Below are positions 35,707 to 44,619 of a DNA stretch of 64,000 nt, one piece after another. The DNA lies in NCBI RefSeq assembly GCF_040371755.1, contig NZ_BAABWE010000011.1, positions 75,490 to 139,489 of the forward strand. The letters run 5' to 3'. A program made the translations under genes and the position numbers. The notes under the pieces were generated by a model that saw only the letters and a program-made list of their open reading frames with translations, made no database searches and was not told the DNA's origin. The stretch is from Bermanella sp040371755 (GTDB lineage Bacteria; Pseudomonadota; Gammaproteobacteria; Pseudomonadales; Oceanobacteraceae). The number at the start of each line of letters is the position of its first letter. Position 1 is the stretch's first letter.

Positions 35707-36384
35707 ATGAACCAAGATCAACTTAAGCAGGCCGTAGGCCAAGCCGCAGCGGATTACATCCAACCTCACCTTGAAGAAGATAGCATCATAGGTGTGGGCA
35801 CAGGCTCTACAGCCAACTGCTTTATTGATGCTCTGGCCAAGATTAAACACTTATTTGATGGTGCCGTGGCCAGCTCAGAAGCCACCGCGCAACGCCTTAA
35901 AGACCATGGCATTCCAGTTTACGATTTAAACAGCGTTGGCTCGCTCGAATTTTACATTGACGGGGCCGATGAAATTAACGATCACCTGCAAGCCATTAAA
36001 GGGGGCGGTGCCGCCCTCACCCGTGAAAAAATTGTCGCCGCTTGCTCAAAAGAATTTGTATGTATAGCCGATGACAGCAAATTAGTGCCAATATTAGGCA
36101 CCTTCCCACTGCCTGTTGAAGTGATTCCCATGGCACGCTCATATGTTGCCCGTGAATTAGTTGCCCTAGGTGGTGACCCGGTATACCGCCAAGGTGTCAC
36201 CACAGATAACGGCAACGTGATTTTAGATGTGCACAACTTGAACATACAAAGTGCTACCGCGTTAGAAGAGCGCATTAATGCCATCGTAGGCGTAGTAACA
36301 AATGGTTTATTTGCCTGTCGCCCTGCAGATGTGTTTTTGATGGGCACGCAAGAAGGTGTGAAAACGTTGAAGGCGAAGGATTAA
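35707..36384 (+). CDS. rpiA: Ribose-5-phosphate isomerase A
   Basis: A 225-residue enzyme interconverting ribulose 5-phosphate and ribose 5-phosphate. GVGTGSTA is the phosphate-binding loop, FYIDGADEIN and KGGGAALTREKI hold the catalytic aspartate, glutamate and lysine region. Length and all motifs are standard. It pairs divergently with ilvA, an arrangement common in pseudomonads. An imperfect hairpin follows. Confidence 0.97.
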   Translation: MNQDQLKQAVGQAAADYIQPHLEEDSIIGVGTGSTANCFIDALAKIKHLFDGAVASSEATAQRLKDHGIPVYDLNSVGSLEFYIDGADEINDHLQAIKGGGAALTREKIVAACSKEFVCIADDSKLVPILGTFPLPVEVIPMARSYVARELVALGGDPVYRQGVTTDNGNVILDVHNLNIQSATALEERINAIVGVVTNGLFACRPADVFLMGTQEGVKTLKAKD

Positions 36385-36397
36385 TTGATCAAGCAAA

Positions 36398-36428
36398 CAC
36401 CCAAAGGGTATCAATGTCTCTTTGGGTG
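36398..36428 (+). terminator. Possible terminator after rpiA
   Basis: CACCCAAAG (36398-36406) and CTTTGGGTG (36420-36428) form a 9-bp stem with a 13-base loop. There is no T run behind it, so it may need Rho or act as a stabilising 3' hairpin. Confidence 0.5.
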
Positions 36429-36479
36429 CCATATCCGATAGGCTTCTAAAAAAAACTTTAAGTTTTTCAGTTTAAATTT

Positions 36480-36995
36480 TTAATAAATCAAATCATAAAA
36501 CCAAGAAATATCATTATAGAGTTCTTCTTGATCTTTAATCTCAATCTCATAGCGATTAAGCGGAAACTCATCAATCACATACTCCACTTCATGAGAGCAC
36601 TTACACGCTAAAAAACTCCCCAGAATAGGACGATACTTTAGAATAAGTTTATTCTGATGTATTTCATAATCACCAAGCATCCAAATCGTACCACAATTTG
36701 GAGCTACTCCTGCTTTAATAACAATTTTATTATCTGTTCTTATTGCACTTAAAACCTGATCCTTTCGATATTTGTTTTCTTCGTCACAACTAGAAAAACT
36801 AAAATCTAAATTCTCTTTAGGTTGATGCTTGAGAACTTCTTTAATAACGAGCGAACCACCTGCTAGGTGAAATGCAAAACCAAAAAGCAGAGAGAGAATC
36901 ATCCCAATTACAATGACTATTTTCTTAAACACCGTACCTACCACCTTGTCCCCTGCGTTCCATGCTTTGTATTGTGCCTCATCTAAAATAAACAA
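36480..36995 (-). CDS. Hypothetical single-pass membrane protein
   Basis: A 171-residue protein I do not recognise. The N-terminal 24 residues are polar, one hydrophobic segment follows (about 25-48), and the rest is a soluble, beta-rich domain with five cysteines (FSSCDEE, APNCGT, ACKCSHE and others), suggesting a disulfide-stabilised periplasmic domain. It is AT-rich compared with its neighbours. It is divergent from the truncated paiB gene with only 23 bases between the starts. It may be an accessory gene. Confidence 0.5.
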   Translation of the reverse strand: MFILDEAQYKAWNAGDKVVGTVFKKIVIVIGMILSLLFGFAFHLAGGSLVIKEVLKHQPKENLDFSFSSCDEENKYRKDQVLSAIRTDNKIVIKAGVAPNCGTIWMLGDYEIHQNKLILKYRPILGSFLACKCSHEVEYVIDEFPLNRYEIEIKDQEELYNDISWFYDLIY

Positions 36996-37018
36996 TCGAA
37001 TACAAGCAAGGACGCCCC

Positions 37019-37438
37019 ATGTATATCCAAAAGCCCCTCGCCGAAACCAAGCCTGAAACCCTAAAAAAATTTATGCTAGATCATAGTTTTGCTGCATTAA
37101 TTGTTACTGGCGAACAAGGCATGGAGGCAAACCATTTGCCATTTGAATGGGTGGATGACGGCAGCGAGCTGGGGTTATTACGTTGTCATGTGGCCATACG
37201 CAACCCAGCTTGGGAGATAGCCATGGGCAATCCAAATGCGTTAGTTATGTTTACTGGCCCTCACGGTTATGTCTCACCAGACTTACACCCTGCCAGTAAG
37301 ACGCACGGCAAGGTGGCTCCCAGTTGGAATTATGCTGCGGTGCATGCCTATGGCGAGGTAAGCGTTCCTAGCAATAAAGAGTTGATTAGTATTGAGCAGT
37401 CCACCCTTTATCTAACTTTAGAAGTATTCCCTGAGTAA
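37019..37438 (+). pseudogene. Truncated PaiB-like FMN-binding protein
   Basis: 139 codons encoding the first two thirds of a PaiB/FMN-binding split-barrel protein: the start MYIQKPLAETKPE, then NHLPFEW, RNPAW, FTGPHGYVSPD and PSWNYAAVHAYG. Full members run to about 200 residues with a further helix and strand after this point; here the family match ends near VHAYG and a short unrelated tail ends at a TAA. No C-terminal remnant is visible downstream. An 11-bp direct repeat, CAAGCAAGGAC, flanks the gene (37003-37013 and 37471-37481). The stub lacks the dimer-completing part, so it is probably inactive. Confidence 0.65.
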
Positions 37439-38053
37439 TTGAATCACAGCTCGTTCTTGGCGGTTTAATGCAAGCAAGGACACGCTGTTAATTTACAACA
37501 AAGGTGCTTAAACCAGATAAATCACCTTTGTTGTTTATTTAGCAATAACACACAAACCCGAATAATAACTCGAAACGCCACCTCATCGAATTTACCACAC
37601 CATTTCAGTGATCATTAATTGATGCATATTGCATAAAAAAACCTTGTATTTTGAAAGTCAGAGCCTAAAATGCGATCAAATTAGTGACTCCTGAAGAGGA
37701 TTTATGCAAGTTTAGCTCAGGCGTTTTCTCTATGTCAGAAAGCGCATAAGCATGTTAACAGCGCTGACAATTACCACAGCATCGAGAAAGATTAGCAGGT
37801 TGTACTTGCTCTTATTATTGTTCCCCCATAAGGCTGACTTATCAGGGATAACAACCCTTCTGTGTTTGTGTGAGCCATAAATTCACATCCGTTATTACAG
37901 CGCTTTCAAAAGCTTGGTTAAACCAGTCTATACTGTCAATGTCTAACGCTAAACCAGCATATCACTATAATTTACAATATGTTTGCATCCTGCAAATTTA
38001 AGGTAATGGCTTTGAGCCTATAAGGTAACTAGCTTTTCCAACAGAGAGACATG
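37439..38053. other. Long intergenic region before the carboxynorspermidine genes
   Basis: 615 bases without a convincing gene. It holds one copy of the CAAGCAAGGAC direct repeat (37471-37481), a 12-bp perfect hairpin (listed separately), a weak 42-codon open frame at 37752-37880 without a clear ribosome-binding site, and an AT-rich stretch near 37960-38000 where a promoter is likely. The length is unusual for this gene-dense window, so a leader RNA or small RNA is possible. Confidence 0.4.
37495..37541 (+). terminator. Terminator-like hairpin downstream of the truncated paiB
   Basis: ACAACAAAGGTG (37495-37506) and CACCTTTGTTGT (37523-37534) are perfect 12-bp arms with a 16-base loop, followed by TTATTT. 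The stem is AT-rich and the tail short, so termination is moderate. Confidence 0.55.
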
Positions 38054-39265
38054 ATGAGCAAAGTAATGATCATTGGTGCCGGCGGTGTCGGTAACGTAGT
38101 AGCACAAAAATGTGCACAACTTTCAAATGTATTTACCGATATTATTTTAGCAAGCCGTACTGAAAGTAAATGTATTGCCATTGCCCAAGGCGTTAAAGAA
38201 AAAACAGGAACCTCTATCCGCACCACTCAAGTGGATGCCGACAATGTACCCGAGCTTGCAGCATTGTTAAAAACCGAACAACCAAAACTTGTGATTAACG
38301 TAGCGCTGCCTTATCAAGACTTAACCATTATGGATGCTTGCTTAGAAGCAGGGGTTCACTACATGGATACCGCCAACTACGAGCCTTTAGATACCGCTAA
38401 GTTTGAATACAGCTGGCAATGGGCATATCAAGATAAATTCAAGCAAGCAGGCTTAACCGCACTGCTAGGAAGTGGATTTGATCCCGGCGCAACCAATGTA
38501 TTCACCGCATATGTGGCTAAGCATTATTTTGATGAAATTCACTATCTAGACATCATAGATGTAAACGGCGGTGATCACGGCTACCCATTTGCAACCAACT
38601 TCAACCCAGAAATCAACATTCGTGAAGTAACAGCAGAATGTCGTCATTGGGAAGACGGCGAGTTTGTGACTACCGATGCCATGAGTAAAAAAGCTCGGTT
38701 TACCTGCCCTGACAATGTTGGGGAATATGACATCTACCGCATGTATCATGAAGAACTGGAGAGTCTTTCTAAACACTTTCCAACCCTAAAACGTGCTCAG
38801 TTCTGGATGAGTTTCTCTGATAACTATCTAAAACATTTAGAGGTATTGGGCAACGTGGGTATGACTGGTATCGAAGCAGTTGAGTTTGAAGGCCAGCAAA
38901 TTGTGCCTATCCAGTTCCTTGCCAAACTATTACCTGACCCATCTTCATTAGGACCACGCACCAAAGGCAATACCTGCATCGGCACTGTAGTACGTGGCAT
39001 AAAAGATGGCAAAGAAAAGATTGTTTACTGCTATCAAATTTGTAACCACGAATCCTGTTGGGAAGAAGTAAAGTCCCAAGCTATTTCTTACACCACAGGT
39101 GTGCCTGCCATGATTGGAGCCAAAATGATGGTGGAAGATAAATGGTTAGAGCCTGGTGTGTTTAATATCGAACAGTTTAATCCTGACCCATTCATGGAAG
39201 CCATGAACCAATATGGCCTTCCTTGGAACGTGATCGAATTAGATGAATTTAACTTAGATCAGTAA
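38054..39265 (+). CDS. Carboxynorspermidine synthase (saccharopine dehydrogenase-like)
   Basis: About 403 residues. MIIGAGGVGNVVAQKC is the NAD(P)-binding Rossmann loop; GSGFDPGATNVF and HYLDIIDVNGGDHG are typical of the carboxynorspermidine dehydrogenase branch of the saccharopine dehydrogenase family. It joins aspartate semialdehyde to a diamine (diaminopropane or putrescine) by reductive amination to give carboxynorspermidine or carboxyspermidine. Two ATGs are adjacent; the second has the better distance to GAGAG. nspC follows 102 bases downstream, confirming the pathway. Confidence 0.93.
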   Translation: MSKVMIIGAGGVGNVVAQKCAQLSNVFTDIILASRTESKCIAIAQGVKEKTGTSIRTTQVDADNVPELAALLKTEQPKLVINVALPYQDLTIMDACLEAGVHYMDTANYEPLDTAKFEYSWQWAYQDKFKQAGLTALLGSGFDPGATNVFTAYVAKHYFDEIHYLDIIDVNGGDHGYPFATNFNPEINIREVTAECRHWEDGEFVTTDAMSKKARFTCPDNVGEYDIYRMYHEELESLSKHFPTLKRAQFWMSFSDNYLKHLEVLGNVGMTGIEAVEFEGQQIVPIQFLAKLLPDPSSLGPRTKGNTCIGTVVRGIKDGKEKIVYCYQICNHESCWEEVKSQAISYTTGVPAMIGAKMMVEDKWLEPGVFNIEQFNPDPFMEAMNQYGLPWNVIELDEFNLDQ

Positions 39266-39293
39266 TTTCAATTACATATCCTTCAAAAAAAAC

Positions 39294-39335
39294 TGATGGG
39301 TTACGCTCCTTGTGACACGCGCTAACCCATCTTAC
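39294..39335. repeat. Family 2 repeat (GGGTTACGC type)
   Basis: TGATGGGTTACGCTC at the left and GCGCTAACCCATC at the right form imperfect inverted arms between the two polyamine genes. Same element as at 48909 and 63478. Confidence 0.65.
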
Positions 39336-39367
39336 ATTTTATTGTTTGTCTACTCAGAGAAAAATCC

Positions 39368-40558
39368 ATGCAATTTACTGATTTTTCAAAACTGGATTTA
39401 AACCGTGTGCCTTCTCCTTGTTTTGTGGTTGACGAAGTAGCGGTTGAACGTAATTTAAAAATTTTAAACGACGTACAAACCCGCAGCGGCGCCAAAGTAT
39501 TACACGCACTTAAAGCATTCTCTATGTTTTCTCTGGCCCCCTTAACTACAAAGTATTTATCTGGAACCTGCTCCAGTGGTTTACATGAAGCCCTATTAGG
39601 CAAAGAATATTATGGTGGCGAAGTGCATGTTTTTTCAGCCGCCTTTACCGAGAGTGATTTTAAAGAGCTGCTGACCTTTGCTAACCACATTGTATTCAAC
39701 ACCCCTAGTCAGTTGGTGCGCTTTGCCCCGCTATGTGAAGCGGCGTTAAAAACACGTAACGACTTACAATTTGGTTTGCGTATTAATCCAGAGCACAGCG
39801 AAGGTGACGTGGAAATTTACGACCCCTGTGCCAAGGGTTCTCGTTTAGGCACCACATACTCTCAATTAGTAAAAGCTTTAGAACAAAGCGAAACACAACG
39901 AGCCTTCAAATTAATCTCTGGCTTTCACTTTCATACCTTATGCGAGCAAGATTTTTTACCCCTTGAGCGCACTTTAAACGTTGTGGAAGAAAAGTTCGCT
40001 AAATGGTTACCTACTCTGACATGGTTAAACTTTGGTGGGGGGCATCACATTACCGCACCGGATTATCAAATTGATGAACTGGTTGAATGCATTAAAACTA
40101 TTAAAAATAAGTATCAAGTAGAAGTCTATTTAGAACCCGGTGAAGCCGTGGCCATAGGCACAGGTGTGTTAGTAGCTGAAGTATTAGACATTGGTTTTAA
40201 TCAATTAGCGCAAGCCATCCTAGACACCTCGGCGACGTGCCATATGCCAGACACCTTAGAAATGCCCTATCGTCCTGACATTACAAACAGTGGCGAGGCC
40301 AATGAAAAAGCCCATACCTACCGTTTAGGAGGGCTAACCTGTTTAGCCGGTGATGTGATTAACGATTACAGTTTTGATGAACCTTTAGAAATAGGCCAGC
40401 GTCTTGTGTTTGAAGACATGGCTCATTACACCATGGTGAAAACCAGCACCTTTAACGGTACTCATCTACCAGCCATAGCCACTTGGAACAGTCAGACCAA
40501 TGTACTTAAAATTGTACGTACATTTAGTTACGACGATTTTAAAATGCGTTTGTCTTAA
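39368..40558 (+). CDS. nspC: Carboxynorspermidine decarboxylase
   Basis: PLP enzyme of 396 residues of the alanine-racemase-fold decarboxylases. The PLP lysine is Lys49 in VLHALKAFSMF; GFHFHTLCEQ, NFGGGHHIT and YLEPGEAV contact the cofactor, and the C-terminal part has LGGLTCLAGDVINDY with the catalytic cysteine region. It produces norspermidine or spermidine from the carboxy-precursor made by the upstream gene. Together they form the complete alternative spermidine route known from Vibrio. A strong terminator follows. Confidence 0.95.
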   Translation: MQFTDFSKLDLNRVPSPCFVVDEVAVERNLKILNDVQTRSGAKVLHALKAFSMFSLAPLTTKYLSGTCSSGLHEALLGKEYYGGEVHVFSAAFTESDFKELLTFANHIVFNTPSQLVRFAPLCEAALKTRNDLQFGLRINPEHSEGDVEIYDPCAKGSRLGTTYSQLVKALEQSETQRAFKLISGFHFHTLCEQDFLPLERTLNVVEEKFAKWLPTLTWLNFGGGHHITAPDYQIDELVECIKTIKNKYQVEVYLEPGEAVAIGTGVLVAEVLDIGFNQLAQAILDTSATCHMPDTLEMPYRPDITNSGEANEKAHTYRLGGLTCLAGDVINDYSFDEPLEIGQRLVFEDMAHYTMVKTSTFNGTHLPAIATWNSQTNVLKIVRTFSYDDFKMRLS

Positions 40559-40572
40559 ATGATCTCAGCAGT

Positions 40573-40616
40573 AAAAAAGCCCCGCTGAATTTAACATCAA
40601 TGAACGGGGCTTTTTT
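40573..40616 (+). terminator. Terminator after nspC
   Basis: AAAAAAGCCCCG (40573-40584) pairs with CGGGGCTTTTTT (40605-40616). It has a GC-rich core and T tracts on both strands, so it can also serve the convergent minus-strand genes. Confidence 0.92.
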
Positions 40617-40636
40617 GTATTAACCAACGGCCGCTA

Positions 40637-40828
40637 TTATTCTTTTGGTGGTGTGGCACGCATACCAAAAAATAACACCATGGCTAAACCAAGAAACACC
40701 ATAGCACCCCCTACTTCTTGGGCGTAAGGTACACTTCCAACTTGGCGCATGACAACAGTGCCTAAAATAATTAAGGAGAGACCTATCCACCATTTGATGG
40801 ATTTTTTAAACCAGTTTAATAGTTCCAT
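40637..40828 (-). CDS. Small two-helix membrane protein
   Basis: About 63 residues with two hydrophobic segments (about 14-30 and 38-56) and a short basic start (WFKKSIKWW). The family is not recognised. It directly follows the FAH-family gene, with its start region touching that stop, and AAAGG lies ten bases before the ATG, so it is probably translated from the same transcript. The open frame reaches to a TTG at 40834. Confidence 0.55.
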   Translation of the reverse strand: MELLNWFKKSIKWWIGLSLIILGTVVMRQVGSVPYAQEVGGAMVFLGLAMVLFFGMRATPPKE

Positions 40829-40830
40829 AT

Positions 40831-41490
40831 TCAAATTACCTTTGATGGGAATTCATATTGTCCATCTAACTTAGCCAGCAACCCATCACCGTTTTCTAAC
40901 GGCCCCACACCTGCAGGGGTTCCCGTTAAAATCACATCACCTGCTTTAAGGGTGAAAATATTGCTCATATAGGCAATCAATTCAGGAATTGGCGTGATCA
41001 TTTGTGTGCTATCCCCTTTTTGTTTTTGCTCGCCGTTTTTATAAAGCTCAATAGCAATATTATTTAAATCAGAAATGGCATCTTTGTGCACCCATTTACC
41101 TAATGGGCAAGCACCATCAAAGGCTTTTGCAATTTCCCATGGGTGGGATTTTTCTTTGAGTTTGCTTTGCACATCACGCAAGGTTAAATCTAAAGCAACC
41201 GACACATGACTAACATGACTCCAAGCATTTTCAGCTAAAATTTGACTCGCATCTTGGCTGATTAACAACGCAATTTCAGCCTCGTGATGCACATTACCCT
41301 TATGCTGTGGAATCGCGAATCCATGTTCTAAACTCACCACTGCTGTAGCAGGTTTAATGAATAAAATGGGGGCGTCCGGTACTTCATTGCCAAGTTCTTT
41401 GGCGTGTTCGGCATAATTTCGGCCAACACACACTACCTTACCCAGAGGCAAAGGAATATTTTGATTTTCAATATTGGTGTGTTGGTACAT
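40831..41490 (-). CDS. Fumarylacetoacetate hydrolase (FAH) family protein
   Basis: A 219-residue single FAH domain. CVGRNYAEHAKELGN opens the domain; HHEAEIALLI supplies the metal-binding glutamates; GDVILTGTPAGVGPL is the C-terminal signature. This YcgM/FAHD1-like branch includes acylpyruvases and oxaloacetate decarboxylases; the substrate cannot be fixed. It is preceded by a thioesterase gene 16 bases upstream and followed by the small membrane protein, forming a three-gene unit. Confidence 0.9.
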   Translation of the reverse strand: MYQHTNIENQNIPLPLGKVVCVGRNYAEHAKELGNEVPDAPILFIKPATAVVSLEHGFAIPQHKGNVHHEAEIALLISQDASQILAENAWSHVSHVSVALDLTLRDVQSKLKEKSHPWEIAKAFDGACPLGKWVHKDAISDLNNIAIELYKNGEQKQKGDSTQMITPIPELIAYMSNIFTLKAGDVILTGTPAGVGPLENGDGLLAKLDGQYEFPSKVI

Positions 41491-41506
41491 AACTAAACCT
41501 TAACTA

Positions 41507-41953
41507 TTAAAATTGTGTGCCGTAGGTTTCATTCACTTTTTTAGTGAAGTTTTCAGGGGCATTAATTACTTTTTGTGTTTCATAATCAAAAAATAACAGG
41601 GTAGAACGTAAGCGAGCGGTCTCTTTCCCTGTACGTTTGTTTTTGATCAAAAAACCAAACACCATTTGCTTGCCTTCCAGTGTTTCAATGGCCATGTCCA
41701 CACTTAGCTCATCATCATGGAAAGACTCTGACATATATTGCGTTTCAGAATGCACCATGATCAAACCCGCATCTTCAAATACCGTAGCGTCAGTGTAACC
41801 TAAGCTTTTAATAAACTTAAACTGGGCTTCTAAGGTGATAGGCATAATGCGGTCAGCCGCCAAATGGCTTGAAGCATTAATATCGCTGTAAACCACTGTG
41901 TAATCAAAATTAAGGTGGAAGGTTTCTGGTAAATCTATGGTACGACGGGTCAT
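41507..41953 (-). CDS. Hotdog-fold acyl-CoA thioesterase family protein
   Basis: A 148-residue hotdog protein. TVVYSDINASSHLAADRIM has the Asp-x-Asn-x-x-x-His pattern of the 4HBT thioesterases, and MVHSETQYMSESFHDDELSVDM continues the central sheet. The substrate is unknown but likely an acyl-CoA. It is the first gene of the unit with the FAH protein. The region upstream (41954-42240) is AT-rich and holds promoters for this gene and the divergent porin; no gene is seen there. Confidence 0.8.
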   Translation of the reverse strand: MTRRTIDLPETFHLNFDYTVVYSDINASSHLAADRIMPITLEAQFKFIKSLGYTDATVFEDAGLIMVHSETQYMSESFHDDELSVDMAIETLEGKQMVFGFLIKNKRTGKETARLRSTLLFFDYETQKVINAPENFTKKVNETYGTQF

Positions 41954-42240
41954 AGGTTTCTCAATCGCATAAGGCTGAGTGGTGGCGGTATTTTACCATT
42001 AATTTACCGTAAATTTACGTTTGAATTTTGAATAAGCCGATCAAGCTTGTTTGAATATTAGTCACCACAAGAAGATCTGATGATTAAACAACCAAACAGG
42101 CCTTTTATAGGTTAATTAGCGACCTATTTCAAACCTAGATCAAAGTCTAAACGATAATCACTATTAATATCTTTTAATTTCCCAATATTACGTTAAAATG
42201 CCCGCCATTAAGAAAACAACCGAAAGAAAAGGCCCTGACT

Positions 42241-43350
42241 ATGAAAAAGACTTTAGGTTTAGTTTCCCTATTAGCCTCTAGCGTTGCCCTAGCGGCACCA
42301 AGCAACGATGAATTACAGCAACAAATTGATCAACTGCGCGCTCAGCTTGAAGCCACTGCAGATGCGGTTGAAAATACAGCAGCTGGTTCAGCCGTTAGCA
42401 TCGGTGGTTACGGTGAATTACATTACAACAATGAACAAGGCGGCGACAACGCCATCGACCTACACCGCTTTGTACTTTTCATCGGTAAAGAACTAAACAG
42501 CACCACTCGTTTTTTCTCTGAATTTGAAGTTGAGCACTCGCTAGCTGGTGATGGTAAGCCCGGTGAAGTTGAAATCGAACAAGCTTTCATTGAAAAAGAC
42601 ATTAATGACTCTCTAAGCGCCAAAGCCGGTTTATTCCTAATACCAGTGGGTATTTTGAACGAAACTCACGAACCAGATACCTTCTACGGTGTTGAGCGCA
42701 ACAATGTTGAGAAAAACATCGTACCATCCACGTGGTGGGAAGGTGGTGCTGCTTTAACTATTAAAGGCGAAACGCTATCTTATGATGTAGCACTGCATTC
42801 AGGTTTAAATATTGATGTTGTTGGCGGCAAATCTACACCTCGTAAAGGCCGTCAAAAAGTAGCTAAAGCAGAAGCTAATGATCTAGCGGTAACCGCTCGT
42901 GTAAACTACAAACCAGCCGCCGGTATCAGTCTAGGAGCCACCTTCCAGTACCAAGAAGATGTGACTCAAGGGGTAGCAAGTATTGAAGGCCAATTAATAG
43001 AAGCTCACGCTGTGGTTGAACAAGGTGACCTATCTCTACGTGCGCTATACGCCCAATGGAGCTTTGATGATAAACTTGCCACCTTTAAAGACGGCGCTGA
43101 GAAGCAATCTGGTTTCTACTTAGAGCCTGCTTATAAAGTAACTAAAGACCTAGGTGTATTTGCCCGTTATTCAAGCTACGACAATCTAGCTGGTAACAGC
43201 GCAGACACTGAGGTAAACGAAACTGCATTTGGTGCCAATTACTGGTTAGCGGAAACCGTTGTATTGAAGCTTGACTACAATCAAAAAGACGACACAGCTA
43301 GCGACACCACTACCGACACTCTGAACCTTGGTGTGGGTTATAGCTTCTAA
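42241..43350 (+). CDS. Outer-membrane porin (OprO/OprP-like)
   Basis: A 369-residue protein: signal peptide (about 1-19, ending AALAAP), a short coiled-coil stretch (DELQQQIDQLRAQLEA, about 21-40) and a barrel starting SIGGYGELHYNN and ending NLGVGYSF with a terminal Phe. The coiled coil plus GGYGELHYN start resembles phosphate-selective porin O/P-type and related trimeric porins with a periplasmic N-terminal segment. The transported solute is unknown. A terminator follows; the next two genes encode FMN-binding and PepSY-TM proteins. Confidence 0.82.
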   Translation: MKKTLGLVSLLASSVALAAPSNDELQQQIDQLRAQLEATADAVENTAAGSAVSIGGYGELHYNNEQGGDNAIDLHRFVLFIGKELNSTTRFFSEFEVEHSLAGDGKPGEVEIEQAFIEKDINDSLSAKAGLFLIPVGILNETHEPDTFYGVERNNVEKNIVPSTWWEGGAALTIKGETLSYDVALHSGLNIDVVGGKSTPRKGRQKVAKAEANDLAVTARVNYKPAAGISLGATFQYQEDVTQGVASIEGQLIEAHAVVEQGDLSLRALYAQWSFDDKLATFKDGAEKQSGFYLEPAYKVTKDLGVFARYSSYDNLAGNSADTEVNETAFGANYWLAETVVLKLDYNQKDDTASDTTTDTLNLGVGYSF

Positions 43351-43365
43351 TTTGCAGTATTATAT

Positions 43366-43397
43366 AAAAACAGCAACGTCTTTTACGTTGCTTTTTT
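43366..43397 (+). terminator. Terminator or attenuator between the porin and FMN-binding genes
   Basis: AGCAACGT (43372-43379) and ACGTTGCT (43385-43392) with an A tract before and a T tract after. It lies just before the next gene, so read-through could let the porin transcript continue at a lower level. Confidence 0.85.
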
Positions 43398-43409
43398 ATG
43401 GAGTTGAAA

Positions 43410-43913
43410 ATGCTTAAGTTCATCTATCTTTACTTAGCTATCTGTCTCTTAGCGAGTAATGGCGTTGCTCAAGCATCTTCAGCTCAGTTTTTACAACAAC
43501 ACCAGTTTAATTCCAGCGAAGCCAAATCCCTTTGGCTAAATAAAACCCAACAAGCTGCTATACATGAAATTCTAAGTCACCCTTATGCGGGTGTCCGTAT
43601 CCGTTATTGGCAAAATACTCAAAAAGCAGGCTTTGTACTGAATGAAATCGGTAAAGAACTGCCCATTACCTATGGTATTGTGGTGGACTCGCAAGGGATT
43701 AAAGCCTTTGAAGTACTGGCCTTTCGTGAAAGTCGCGGGGATGAAATTAAAAACCTTGGCTTTAGAAAACAATTCTTTGGTGGCAAACTCACCAATGACG
43801 GCGAACTTAACCAGAATATTGATGGCATATCCGGTGCTACCTATTCTGTACGTTCTATGACAAAAATTGCTAAACTGGCGCTTTATTTACATCAGCAGAT
43901 TAGCCAACCTTAA
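43410..43913 (+). CDS. Exported FMN-binding domain protein
   Basis: About 167 residues: signal peptide (about 1-23, ending AQASS) and an FMN-binding domain. The flavinylation motif is DGISGATYS with Thr144 as the expected site for covalent FMN attachment by ApbE, as in NqrC/RnfG-like proteins. The longer frame starts at 43398 inside the terminator; the ATG at 43410 has GGAG six bases upstream. The stop overlaps the start of the PepSY-TM gene by one base, so the pair probably forms a small membrane electron-transfer unit. apbE is not in the window. Confidence 0.85.
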   Translation: MLKFIYLYLAICLLASNGVAQASSAQFLQQHQFNSSEAKSLWLNKTQQAAIHEILSHPYAGVRIRYWQNTQKAGFVLNEIGKELPITYGIVVDSQGIKAFEVLAFRESRGDEIKNLGFRKQFFGGKLTNDGELNQNIDGISGATYSVRSMTKIAKLALYLHQQISQP

Positions 43914-44614
43914 TGTTTAAACGCAAACTCCGATTTTTTTTACACCGCTGGCATCGTCGCTTAGGTTTAGCAGCCGCTATTATCGTGTTAATCGTCAGCT
44001 TCACGGGTATTTTACTTAACCACACTGGCGGCCTTGCTTTAGCCAAGCAGTATCCCCAATCGGGCTTTTGGTTATGGCCTTACCCACAAGAGCAACACAG
44101 GGGCATTCAACTTAACGGTCAACTGTTGTATCAAACTACGCAACAGGTCTTTTTAAATGAGCTGCCATTGCTAAATTGTGCGCCGCCATTAATTAATGCC
44201 GCCATCATTGATCAGCAACTTTGGGTTTTGTGCGCTAGCCAATTGCTGTTTTTACAAAACGGCCAGTTAATTGAAAGTATTGAAACCGTTTTACTAGGTC
44301 ATGACATTTCTAATATTGGTGCATTAAATGGCCAGCTTCTTATAAAAAACTTAAATACTTGGCATGGGTTTGATGATTTAACTATGCAATTAGGCGAGCC
44401 TACGGATGCTCCTTCGGTACTAAATAAAGTGGCGCCACTTGAAAATATTCAAACAAAAAATCACACCATTACTTGGCAAAAAGTCATACAAGATATTCAC
44501 AGTGGCCGCTTTTTTGGCTCGATGGGTATTTACATTGTGGATGCAGCAGCGATTATTTTAATGCTATTGGCGCTTTCTGGTTTTTGGATTTGGTTTAGCC
44601 GGCAGAAGTATTGA
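43913..44614 (+). CDS. PepSY-associated transmembrane (PepSY-TM) protein
   Basis: A 233-residue membrane protein. FLHRWHRRLGLAAAIIVLIVSFTGILLNH (residues about 9-37) is the first helix with the conserved His residues of the PepSY-TM family; a periplasmic domain of about 160 residues follows, then HSGRFFGSMG and a second helix (about 205-228). The His pattern suggests haem or electron transfer, as proposed for PepSY-TM reductases. It is translationally coupled to the FMN-binding gene, and a dead REP-type transposase follows. Confidence 0.82.
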   Translation: MFKRKLRFFLHRWHRRLGLAAAIIVLIVSFTGILLNHTGGLALAKQYPQSGFWLWPYPQEQHRGIQLNGQLLYQTTQQVFLNELPLLNCAPPLINAAIIDQQLWVLCASQLLFLQNGQLIESIETVLLGHDISNIGALNGQLLIKNLNTWHGFDDLTMQLGEPTDAPSVLNKVAPLENIQTKNHTITWQKVIQDIHSGRFFGSMGIYIVDAAAIILMLLALSGFWIWFSRQKY

Positions 44615-44619
44615 ACGTA

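Noticed and set aside
42100..42200. FNR-like site upstream of the porin
   Set aside because: TTTGATCTAGGTTTGAA resembles half of the consensus only; the second half does not match TTGAT-N4-ATCAA.
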